Part shown: positions 1 to 6,493 of the stretch, piece by piece
Position numbering within the stretch: the stretch's first letter is position 1
Layout: each line of letters begins with the position of its first letter
NCBI GenBank assembly: GCA_002455425.1
Contig: DKKT01000069.1
Coordinates: forward strand, 1 to 60,976
Direction: 5' to 3'
Length of the DNA: 60,976 nt
From: Chthonomonas sp. UBA6659
GTDB lineage: Bacteria > Armatimonadota > Fimbriimonadia > Fimbriimonadales > Fimbriimonadaceae
Notes under the pieces: model-generated
The model's database searches: none
Told to the model about the DNA's origin: nothing
What the model saw: only the letters and a program-made list of their open reading frames with translations
Made by a program: the position numbers and the translations under genes

Positions 1-150
1 CTTCACGAAAGGGGGCAGGCCAACCCAGCACGTGATAAATCCTTCACCAAGACCTACAGCAACGACAGCGGCGACGACGGCTTCCTCACGCCTTCAGGAT
101 CTCCGCAGGCGCGGACGGATCCCGAAGCCACAGCCGCCGGACGTTGCTAG

Positions 151-156
151 CATAAT
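151..156 (+). promoter_or_regulatory. -10-like hexamer, leaderless start
   Basis: CATAAT lies six bases before the ATG at 163. The spacing puts the predicted transcription start at or next to the start codon, and there is no Shine-Dalgarno sequence. The same arrangement recurs at many genes in the window. Confidence 0.45.
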
Positions 157-162
157 CAGTCC

Positions 163-1146
163 ATGAAGATCGGCATCTTTACGGCCCTATTCGGCGACAA
201 GTCTCTCACCGAGACCCTCGACCTCGTGAGAGCCGAGGGCATCGAGGCGGTCGAGTTCGGGGCCGGCGCCTATCCGGGAGCGGCCCACCTCGACGTCGCC
301 AAGCTCCTCGAAAGCAAGCAGGCCCGCGAGAAGCTGCTCAAGGAGGTGCATTCGCGCGGTCTGACGATCAGCGCGATCAGCGTTCACGGCAATCCGATTC
401 ATCCGGTCAAGGCGATCGCCCAGGACCATCACCAGGTCTTCGTCGACGCGGTCAAGCTGGCCGCGCTTCTTGGTGTCGACTGTGTGAACGGATTCAGTGG
501 TTGCCCCGGGGACGGCCCTCGAGCGAAGAATCCGAACTGGGTGACCTGCGCGTGGCCTGACGAGTTTCGGGAGATTCTGGAATGGCAGTGGAAGCGCGTG
601 GTCATCCCCTATTGGCGCGCGCAGGCCGCGTTGCTCGCCGAACACCGAGTGAAGTTCTGTATCGAGATGCACCCAGGATTCGTGTGCTACTCGAACGAGT
701 CGCTCCTCAAGCTGCGCAACGGTGTCGGCAAGAACGGTGCGTGGATCGGCGCGAACTTCGACCCGTCGCACCTGTGGTGGCAGGGAATCGATCCGATCGC
801 GGCCGTTCGGGAGCTCGCCGCCGAGGGAGCCCTGTTCCATTGCCATGCGAAAGACACGCGGATCGACCCGTACAACTGCGCGCGGAACGGGAACTTGGAC
901 ACCAAGTCGTACGGCGATATCCTGAACCGCTCCTGGGTGTTTCGCAGCGTCGGTTATGGTCACGGCATCGAGTGGTGGAAGGACTTCGTTTCAAACCTGC
1001 GCACGGTCGGCTACGATTCCGTCCTCTCGATCGAGCACGAAGACGGCCTGATGTCCCCGATGGAGGGTTTGCGCAAAGCGCTCCACGTTCTCAAGCAGGC
1101 TGTGATCTCTGAGCCGGCCGGCCCGATGTTCTGGGCGAAGGACTGA
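163..1146 (+). CDS. sugar phosphate isomerase/epimerase (TIM barrel)
   Basis: A 327-residue AP-endonuclease-2-type TIM barrel of the xylose-isomerase-like family. These enzymes isomerise or epimerise sugars or sugar phosphates in the cytoplasm using a divalent metal. The expected metal ligands are visible: Glu168 in FCIEMHPG, Asp200 and His203 in ANFDPSHLWW, His226/His228 in FHCHAKD and Glu291 in LSIEHEDG. The length is normal and there is no signal peptide. The start follows a CATAAT hexamer rather than a ribosome binding site. It stands alone and ends in a strong hairpin. The substrate cannot be read from the sequence; many relatives sit beside Gfo/Idh oxidoreductases, but none is adjacent here. 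Confidence 0.88.
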   Translation: MKIGIFTALFGDKSLTETLDLVRAEGIEAVEFGAGAYPGAAHLDVAKLLESKQAREKLLKEVHSRGLTISAISVHGNPIHPVKAIAQDHHQVFVDAVKLAALLGVDCVNGFSGCPGDGPRAKNPNWVTCAWPDEFREILEWQWKRVVIPYWRAQAALLAEHRVKFCIEMHPGFVCYSNESLLKLRNGVGKNGAWIGANFDPSHLWWQGIDPIAAVRELAAEGALFHCHAKDTRIDPYNCARNGNLDTKSYGDILNRSWVFRSVGYGHGIEWWKDFVSNLRTVGYDSVLSIEHEDGLMSPMEGLRKALHVLKQAVISEPAGPMFWAKD

Positions 1147-1152
1147 ATCTCA

Positions 1153-1187
1153 AGCATGCTCTCCTCCCGGCCGGAGGAGAGCATGCT
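1153..1187. terminator. bidirectional hairpin terminator
   Basis: A perfect 15-bp inverted repeat (1153-1167 with 1173-1187) has a 5-base loop. It lies between the ends of two convergent genes, so it probably stops both transcripts. There is no clear U-tract on either side. Confidence 0.75.
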
Positions 1188-1193
1188 CCCGTC

Positions 1194-1712
1194 TCAGCGC
1201 GCGGTCGCGAGTGGTGCCCGGCGAAGCATCGGACGTCCGTCGAGCGTGATGCGATCATCGAGCAGTTCGATCTTCTGCAGTCGCCAGCCGACCGGAGTTT
1301 TCACCCAAGTGTTGCGAGTGTCGGCGATCGCACGGTACTTCATCGGCTTCTTCGGCGTACCCCCTGGAAGCGTGACGTCCAGCGTGCTCGTGGTCATCGC
1401 CGTCGCTGTCTTTCCGTTCACGGTCACGGTCTTGACCCGATACGCGACGTTGTCGACCGATCGGTAGAGGGAGAAGTTTTTGCGATACTGCGTCTCGAGG
1501 GCATTCCGATCGAGGACCTGCCGCGAGCGGGCGTAGTACTTGATGTCGGGCGTCGTGATCGTCATGAACCTCTTCACATCCCGCTTCATGAGCGCCGCGC
1601 TCGCTCGGGCGTACTCCTTCTCGATGGCGGCCTTCACTGTCGCATCGGCAAGCGCTGCCGAGAGCGCGCCGGACAACGCCACAACCACGAACACCGACTT
1701 CAATAGACGCAT
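1194..1712 (-). CDS. secreted NTF2-like (SnoaL/DUF4440-type) protein
   Basis: 172 residues starting MRLLKSVFVVVALSGALS, a Sec signal peptide probably cut after the Ala-rich stretch near residue 23. The mature part has the alpha+beta pattern of NTF2-like proteins: an N-terminal helix (AAIEKEYARASAALMKRD), the ITTPDIKYY strand, then a long antiparallel sheet ending in GWRLQKIELLDD. I chose the ATG at 1712 because GGAGG lies six bases upstream; an ATG four codons earlier overlaps that site. Such proteins often act as small ligand-binding domains or enzymes, but no catalytic residue can be assigned. The role is unknown. Confidence 0.72.
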   Translation of the reverse strand: MRLLKSVFVVVALSGALSAALADATVKAAIEKEYARASAALMKRDVKRFMTITTPDIKYYARSRQVLDRNALETQYRKNFSLYRSVDNVAYRVKTVTVNGKTATAMTTSTLDVTLPGGTPKKPMKYRAIADTRNTWVKTPVGWRLQKIELLDDRITLDGRPMLRRAPLATAR

Positions 1713-1780
1713 CGAATCCTCCATCCGGAGTTCGTCCGGACGTCTGGGGCTACGATCCCACAGGCTCCCAGGTTCCGCCG

Positions 1781-3274
1781 CTAACGAATGCTCTGGGCGA
1801 ATGTGAACACGTTGCCCGGATCGTATGCCCTTTTGATGCGACGCAGTCTTGCCAGGTTACCGGCATAGTACGCGCGTAGCGGATCCTTCAACCGCGGATC
1901 GACGAAGTTCTGGTAGGCACGGTCGCTCCCGTAGCGCGCCATGCGCTGGTAGAACGTGTCCTGCCATTCCCGGAGCCGCTGCACATCCTCGGGGTCTGCC
2001 TCGAGACTCCAAGACGCACTCACCGCCTGGAGCCAGAGATCGCGGCGATGATAGAACGCCGTGGCGGTAGGATCGACGCGGTTCACCGCGCCGCCCCACG
2101 CGAAGAAGGGCGTCTCGACCGACAGTCCGTTTCCGGTTCTGACCGGCGCACGCGAAAGCGCATCGACGATGGCCTCCGCGCCCGATCGGCCGAGGGGACG
2201 GGGGAAGTAGCGCGAGCGCTCGGCGAAGGCGTTCGGCGGCCCCGTATCTTCGGCCAACCACTCCTTTGCCGCCCAGAACGTCTCACTGCGGAAGAGGCGT
2301 TCGATCGGCTTGGCGCGTGCCTCGACCCGGGCAAACATCCGCTCCGTTCGCTCCGCGCTCATCGAGGCGACCTGGCCGAACACCCTCAGGGTCGGGGTCG
2401 GCGATCCCGTTTCTTGAGCGTCGACGGCGAAGTGGGCAACGGCCCCGAGCCCGTCGGGTGCCTCTTGGAGCAACTCTTGAAAAGCCAAGAACGCCCGGGC
2501 ACAGGCATCACCCTTCCACGTCAGCGAAAAGATCGTGACGTGGGCCGGTACGACGAAGGTCTGGAACGTGAACGAAGTGTTGATGCCGAAGTTGCCTCCG
2601 CCGCCCCCGCGGCAGGCCCAGAACAACTCCGGATGCTCGGCGCGATTCGCGGTCACGACTTTGCCGTCCGCCGTGACCATTTCGGTCTCGACGAGCGCAT
2701 CGATCGCAAGCCCATGTTGGCGCATGTAGAACCCGAGCCCGCCGCCGAGCGTGAAGCCGGGAATCCCGACCGTGGGACATTGCCCTCCCGCGACCGCGCG
2801 GCCATGGGGTTGCCCCGCAACGGCCACATCCTCGTTGGTGGCTGCGCCGACGCACCGCATCCGACCGGTCGTGGGATCCACGGTGACGCGGGTCATGCCG
2901 TTGAGATCGATCACGAGGCCGGGGCCGGTGCTGTAGCCGGCGAAGCTATGCCCACCCGAGCGCGTCACGAGCGGTACCCCGTGGTCCCTCGCGAATCGGA
3001 TCGAGGTGGCGACGTCCCGGGCGGTCTTCACCGAGGCCACGGCAGCCGGCAGGTTCTTCGCGTAGCGCAGATTACGGATCAGCGTCGCCTCGGTGTAGGC
3101 CGGGCTCCCCGGCATCAAGAGCGTTCCGTCGAGGTTGCGAGCCAGCTGATTCCAGTCGACCTTGGTCGGCGGCGTCGCTTGGGTCAAAGCCGTCAGCGGC
3201 CCGGCTAGTGCTGCACCAAGCGCTAGGCGCCCCGCATCGACGATGAATTCACGGCGAGACCGAGGATCCGACAT
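1781..3274 (-). CDS. Tat-exported FAD-linked oxidoreductase (BBE family)
   Basis: 497 residues. The N-terminus SRREFIVDAGRLALGAAL is a Tat-type signal, so the folded flavoprotein is probably exported. Next comes an FAD-binding PCMH domain with both covalent flavin anchors of berberine-bridge-type oxidases: His109 in RSGGHSF and Cys166 in GQCPTVG. The C-terminal BBE domain ends in the typical YYAGNLARLRRIKRAYDPGNVF. The family oxidises carbohydrates or secondary metabolites and reduces O2. The frame is open upstream to 3517, but the Tat motif fixes the start near 3274. The substrate is unknown; an oligosaccharide oxidase is a reasonable guess. Confidence 0.88.
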   Translation of the reverse strand: MSDPRSRREFIVDAGRLALGAALAGPLTALTQATPPTKVDWNQLARNLDGTLLMPGSPAYTEATLIRNLRYAKNLPAAVASVKTARDVATSIRFARDHGVPLVTRSGGHSFAGYSTGPGLVIDLNGMTRVTVDPTTGRMRCVGAATNEDVAVAGQPHGRAVAGGQCPTVGIPGFTLGGGLGFYMRQHGLAIDALVETEMVTADGKVVTANRAEHPELFWACRGGGGGNFGINTSFTFQTFVVPAHVTIFSLTWKGDACARAFLAFQELLQEAPDGLGAVAHFAVDAQETGSPTPTLRVFGQVASMSAERTERMFARVEARAKPIERLFRSETFWAAKEWLAEDTGPPNAFAERSRYFPRPLGRSGAEAIVDALSRAPVRTGNGLSVETPFFAWGGAVNRVDPTATAFYHRRDLWLQAVSASWSLEADPEDVQRLREWQDTFYQRMARYGSDRAYQNFVDPRLKDPLRAYYAGNLARLRRIKRAYDPGNVFTFAQSIR

Positions 3275-3332
3275 GCGACAGGGATTCGGCTTGACGTCGC
3301 CGGTGTCCTCCCGATTCGGGCGGTTGCTTCGC

Positions 3333-4712
3333 TCACCGCGCGGGCCGAGGCGCATGGGCGCGGATCGGAGCCGCCTCGCTCGAGGTTGCCTCGGCATACA
3401 AGTCGTACTCGGCGCCCCGCGAAATCGTGGCCTCGACCATCGCGCCGGGCTCATGCTCGCCCCGGACAAAGACCCAGCCATCGATCTCGGGCGCGTCGCG
3501 GAACGAGCGCCCGGCACTCCAGCCGTCCCGAGTTTCGTCGACGAGCACGGTCATCGTGCGCCCGACCCAGTCGGCGTTCTTCTCTCGTGAAATGCCCTGC
3601 TGGAGGCGCATGAGCCGATCATAGCGTTCGCGCTTGATGCGCGACGGCACCTGCCCAGGCATCTCATGACTCGGCGTACCCGGCTCGCGGCTGAAGAGGA
3701 AGGCACCGACACGATCGAGCCGAGCCTCCTTCGTGAAGTCGAGCAGGGCCGAAAACTCGGCCTCGGTCTCCCCCGGGAACCCGACAATGAACGTCGTGCG
3801 GATCGCGCACTCGGGCATCGCGGCGCGAAGCTTCTCGAACAGCTTGAGGTAGCGCTCGCCCTCCCAGGGACGCTTCATGCGGCGTAACACGTCCGGGTGC
3901 ACGTGCTGCAGCGGGATGTCGATGTACGGAAGCACCTTCGGGAGCGTCGTCATCGCCTCGATCACTTCATCCGTCAGCCGGTTGGGATAGAAGTAGAGCA
4001 GGCGGATCCACTCGATGCCGTCGACGCCGTTCAGCTCACGCAGCAACCGGGGGAGGGTGAACTCGCGGTAGAGGTCGTACCCGTATTGGGTCACGTCCTG
4101 GGCGATGAGATTGATCTCCTTCGTGCCCGTGGCGGCAAGATGGCGCGCCTCTTCGATCACGCGTTCGATCGGTTTGCTGACGTGCCTGCCCCGAAAGCTC
4201 GGGATCGTGCAGAACGTGCATTGGTGGTCGCACCCTTCGCTGATCTTGAGATAGCTCGACCACGGCCGGCCCGCGCGGGCACGGGTGGGAACATCCGCCC
4301 AACGATGGTGCGGAGGTTTGACATCGAGCATCGGCCCGGCGCCCCGCTGCACCCCGAACGCTTCTGCGACAATCTCGTCGAACCGGCCCATCTGGCCGAC
4401 GCCGACGTACGCGTCCGCCCCCGGCGCGAGGCGCACCAGCTCTTCGCCCAAGCGCTGAGCCAGGCATCCCGCGACCACGACCCTACCCTTCCCCTTCGTG
4501 CGCACCGCCTTCCTGATCGCCTCGATCGACTCCTGCTTGCTCGCTTCGAGAAAGCCGCACGTGTTGATCACGGTCACGTCCGGCGCGGGTTTCGTGCCGT
4601 CGACGAGATAGCCTGACTGGGCCAGCACGCCCGCGATCTCCTCGCTGTCGACCTCGTTCTTCGCGCACCCAAGCGTGACGATGCGCACTGTGCCTTTGGG
4701 GGATTCGGACAT
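3333..4712 (-). CDS. rimO: ribosomal protein S12 methylthiotransferase RimO
   Basis: 459 residues. This radical-SAM enzyme adds a methylthio group to an aspartate of ribosomal protein S12. The N-terminal UPF0004 domain carries its three cluster cysteines (Cys16 in TLGCAKNEVDSE, Cys52 in NTCGF, Cys83 in AGCLAQ). The radical-SAM motif Cys161-x3-Cys165-x2-Cys168 follows, and a TRAM domain closes the protein. The TLGCAKNxVDSE signature separates it from MiaB and MtaB. The start at 4712 fits the family and is preceded by CACAAT eight bases upstream. The promoter and first ten codons lie in a 122-bp block repeated exactly at 5260-5381. Confidence 0.95.
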   Translation of the reverse strand: MSESPKGTVRIVTLGCAKNEVDSEEIAGVLAQSGYLVDGTKPAPDVTVINTCGFLEASKQESIEAIRKAVRTKGKGRVVVAGCLAQRLGEELVRLAPGADAYVGVGQMGRFDEIVAEAFGVQRGAGPMLDVKPPHHRWADVPTRARAGRPWSSYLKISEGCDHQCTFCTIPSFRGRHVSKPIERVIEEARHLAATGTKEINLIAQDVTQYGYDLYREFTLPRLLRELNGVDGIEWIRLLYFYPNRLTDEVIEAMTTLPKVLPYIDIPLQHVHPDVLRRMKRPWEGERYLKLFEKLRAAMPECAIRTTFIVGFPGETEAEFSALLDFTKEARLDRVGAFLFSREPGTPSHEMPGQVPSRIKRERYDRLMRLQQGISREKNADWVGRTMTVLVDETRDGWSAGRSFRDAPEIDGWVFVRGEHEPGAMVEATISRGAEYDLYAEATSSEAAPIRAHAPRPAR

Positions 4713-4804
4713 GTGGGTCGATTGTGGCATGCGGGTGCGGGACGCCGTCCCTATCCGACTTGCCCCCAGCGACGGCTCGGCTCCACGCCGAAGGATCTGC
4801 AATG
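4683..4804. repeat. 122-bp direct repeat, copy 1 (rimO 5' end)
   Basis: This block holds the first ten codons of rimO, its start codon and about 92 bp upstream. It is identical, base for base, to 5260-5381, 577 bp away; one mismatch then six further matches extend it on the right. The pair brackets the hicB and hicA genes like a duplication made during their insertion. Confidence 0.95.
4721..4726 (-). promoter_or_regulatory. rimO -10-like hexamer
   Basis: On the minus strand this reads CACAAT, eight bases before the rimO ATG. It is duplicated at 5298-5303 in the second repeat copy, upstream of hicA. Confidence 0.35.
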
Positions 4805-4831
4805 AACGCCGGAATGGCACGGTGCGTCTGG

Positions 4832-4837
4832 CATAAT
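4832..4837 (+). promoter_or_regulatory. hicB -10-like hexamer
   Basis: CATAAT ends seven bases before the GTG at 4845 and overlaps the alternative ATG at 4836. This favours the GTG as a leaderless start. Confidence 0.4.
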
Positions 4838-4844
4838 GACGACG

Positions 4845-5066
4845 GTGACCACCACGCTAACCATCATCTACGAGCAGGGCGACGACGGTTTCTGGATTGC
4901 GACGATTCCCGAAGTCCCGGGCGCATTCTCCCAGGGCAAGACCAAGGAGGAAGCGCGCGCCAACGCGATTGAAGCTCTGGAAGAGCTCATGCTGGCGCGG
5001 CGCGAGATGGCGCTTCGAGAAAAGGTCAACGGTGCCACCTACGAATCCCTCTCCTTTCAAGGCTAA
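4845..5066 (+). CDS. hicB: HicB-like antitoxin
   Basis: 73 residues from the GTG start (76 from the ATG at 4836). It has the short HicB fold: a first strand TLTIIYEQGDDGFWIA, then TIPEVPGAFSQGKTKEEA and a helix NAIEALEELMLARRE. HicB antitoxins bind and block the HicA mRNA interferase. This one has only the partial RNase-H-like domain and no C-terminal DNA-binding domain, so it probably does not autoregulate. It faces hicA tail to tail, with the two stop codons overlapping; normal hicAB pairs are co-directional. The cassette lies between two copies of a 122-bp repeat. Confidence 0.8.
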   Translation: MTTTLTIIYEQGDDGFWIATIPEVPGAFSQGKTKEEARANAIEALEELMLARREMALREKVNGATYESLSFQG

Positions 5067-5254
5067 CCCGTCTTGGGAAACGGGATACCGAGTTGAAGGC
5101 AAATCTTCTTCACGAGGAACCGATCGATCGTATCGTGCCTCGGCACGGGCGATGTGTGGGCGTTGGCCGTATTGATCCAGATCTCGTGCCTCCCTTGACG
5201 GAGTAGCTCGCAACCTTGGGCATGCAGATGCCTCACGAGATCGGCCTTGCTCAT
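5063..5254 (-). CDS. hicA: HicA-like mRNA interferase toxin
   Basis: 63 residues with the double-stranded-RNA-binding-like fold of HicA: helix KADLVRHLHAQG, strand CELLRQGRHEIWIN with the catalytic-type His in GRHEIW, then PVPRH and a final helix FLVKKICLQLG. HicA toxins cleave mRNA when free of HicB. It runs toward hicB and overlaps its stop by four bases. Its ATG overlaps the TGA of a 12-codon frame derived from rimO, which would couple its translation to that start. The orientation and the borrowed upstream region are unusual. Confidence 0.8.
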   Translation of the reverse strand: MSKADLVRHLHAQGCELLRQGRHEIWINTANAHTSPVPRHDTIDRFLVKKICLQLGIPFPKTG

Positions 5255-5289
5255 GTTAGGCGCACTGTGCCTTTGGGGGATTCGGACAT
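5251..5289 (-). other. 12-codon rimO-derived leader frame before hicA
   Basis: Repeat copy 2 carries the rimO start codon and its first ten codons (MSESPKGTVR). Two more codons (LT) follow and then TGA, which shares bases with the hicA ATG as ATGA. The frame could act as a leader peptide that delivers ribosomes to hicA. It could also be a passive relic of the duplication. Confidence 0.5.
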
Positions 5290-5381
5290 GTGGGTCGATT
5301 GTGGCATGCGGGTGCGGGACGCCGTCCCTATCCGACTTGCCCCCAGCGACGGCTCGGCTCCACGCCGAAGGATCTGCAATG
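5260..5381. repeat. 122-bp direct repeat, copy 2 (upstream of hicA)
   Basis: An exact copy of 4683-4804. It lies five bases upstream of the hicA start and includes the rimO-type CACAAT hexamer at 5298-5303. Recombination between the two copies would delete 577 bp and remove both hic genes cleanly. Confidence 0.95.
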
Positions 5382-5405
5382 CACGCCGAAGACCGATCCC
5401 GAGAC

Positions 5406-5575
5406 GCCTGGCGTCCTGCCAGGCGGACCTGAGTGCGTTACGAAACGCCGAACGTCGTCCAAAAGAGGCCGAGGATGGCTTCAGGCGGTCCAAGCTCACG
5501 CCAGATACGCCGGAGCTCGTGCCAGAAGGGCCGGGACTCGTTCCGGGACGCCGGACATGACTTTCGGCGTTTCGT
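5406..5575. repeat. degenerate repeat and inverted-repeat region
   Basis: This is the rest of a 420-bp stretch (5255-5674) without a large gene. Segments beginning GCC or GCGG start at 5406, 5423, 5447, 5468, 5485, 5509, 5530 and 5550, giving spacings of 17, 24, 21, 17, 24, 21 and 20. The pattern therefore repeats every 62 bp; the two 62-bp blocks at 5406 and 5468 agree at about half their positions. A 17-bp inverted repeat with one mismatch (5440-5456 with 5559-5575) encloses most of it. A perfect 6-bp hairpin sits near 5407-5423. No coding potential is convincing. Confidence 0.5.
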
Positions 5576-5635
5576 GAAGCCGTTGCGAAGCATAGATCTT
5601 CACGTCAGAAGAGCGATTCGAGCCTGGCGGCATGC

Positions 5636-5641
5636 TAGACT
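5636..5641 (+). promoter_or_regulatory. -10-like hexamer upstream of 5675
   Basis: TAGACT lies 33 bases before the ATG. The predicted leader carries a strong ribosome site, GGAGGGG, six bases before the start. This is a conventional leadered gene, unlike many neighbours. Confidence 0.35.
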
Positions 5642-5674
5642 CCTTCCTGGATAGGCAGAAGAGGAGGGGTATCG

Positions 5675-6355
5675 ATGCCCGATTACGTTGAGACGAATGA
5701 AGCCGCTCTTGTTGTTCAACTGAACGACCACGCTGCCGGCATGTCGACCCATGGCACGACCCTGGGCTTCACTGCGGGCGAAATCACCCAGGCTGCCACG
5801 GATGCCTCCATGGCCTCGCTGGTCGTCAACCACCAGTCGATCATCCAATCCAAGGCCCAGGAATGGACGGAATATAAAAGGATCGTGCTGAACGCACCCT
5901 TGAATACGCCCCTGCCTAGCATTCCGACGGCCTATACGGCCCCCCCGATGCCGATGGGCGCGCTCGCCGCGATCAAGGCTCGGTTCCGGCAACGTGCGGA
6001 ACGGGCCAAGGCCCATCCCAATTACACGGCGGCCATCGGCGAAGACCTTCGGATCGTCGCGCCCGCGCCCCCTCCTGGTGTCCCGAAGCCGAAGCTCACC
6101 GGCACTCCCGAGACGAACTTCGCCGTTCGTCTCACGTTCACGATGTCCGGCCACGACCAACTCGAGATTTACTCACGTCGTGGCGGCGGCGATTGGACGC
6201 TCATCACGGTCGACACCAGCAACCCGTATGTCGATGGTCGTCCGCCCCTCGTTCCGAACCAACCCGAAGTCCGCGAATACCGGGGTCGATACAAGGACCA
6301 CGACGAACCGGTCGGCGACTGGAGCGACGTGATCTCGGTCACGTCCCAAGCATGA
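5675..6355 (+). CDS. helical plus FN3-like protein of unknown function
   Basis: 226 residues with no signal peptide. Residues 1-130 are mostly helical (NDHAAGMSTHGTTLGF, then ALAAIKARFRQRAERAK). A Pro-rich linker (APAPPPGVPKPK) leads to a C-terminal beta domain of about 75 residues resembling fibronectin type III (FAVRLTFTMSGHDQLEIYSR to YRGRYKDHDEPVGDWSDVI). The gene at 34917 has the same plan with a longer helical part and a similar end (SYELRGSFGGTKYN, YYKVYVVLD). Proteins of this layout occur in planctomycete-like and armatimonadete-like genomes without known function. Each of the two genes here follows an array of roughly 21-bp repeats. An excellent ribosome site supports the start. Confidence 0.7.
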   Translation: MPDYVETNEAALVVQLNDHAAGMSTHGTTLGFTAGEITQAATDASMASLVVNHQSIIQSKAQEWTEYKRIVLNAPLNTPLPSIPTAYTAPPMPMGALAAIKARFRQRAERAKAHPNYTAAIGEDLRIVAPAPPPGVPKPKLTGTPETNFAVRLTFTMSGHDQLEIYSRRGGGDWTLITVDTSNPYVDGRPPLVPNQPEVREYRGRYKDHDEPVGDWSDVISVTSQA

Positions 6356-6391
6356 CCGAAACAGAGCCACAGGGGGTCGAACGAAGGGGAG

Positions 6392-6484
6392 ATGATCCTG
6401 AGCCTCTTCGCATTGATGGCGTCGGTGATTTTGGTGGGCTGCGGTGCGATCTGGAAGTCATCGGCGCACGCACCCGCCAGGTAA
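6392..6484 (+). CDS. possible 30-residue lipoprotein-like peptide
   Basis: ATG at 6392 opens a 30-codon frame that looks like a bare lipoprotein signal: MILSLFALMASVILVGCG, with lipobox LVGC, then a short polar tail and TAA. It is in the same frame as the next gene, which has its own lipobox 9 bp further on. GGGGAG lies directly against the ATG, which is too close for a good ribosome site. It may be a tiny entericidin-like lipoprotein, a decayed older N-terminus of the next gene, or chance. Confidence 0.3.
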   Translation: MILSLFALMASVILVGCGAIWKSSAHAPAR

Positions 6485-6487
6485 AAC
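6482..6487 (+). promoter_or_regulatory. -10-like hexamer before 6494
   Basis: TAAAAC lies six bases before the GTG at 6494. It supports a leaderless start there and overlaps the stop of the small frame upstream. Confidence 0.3.
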
Positions 6488-6493
6488 CCGGCT

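Noticed and set aside
1..162. Open frames at the left edge, including a minus-strand stretch reading GFITCWVGLPPFVK like an ABC permease
   Set aside because: That frame has a stop only about 30 codons upstream and no start codon, and two plus-strand frames are also open. The length is too short to decide.
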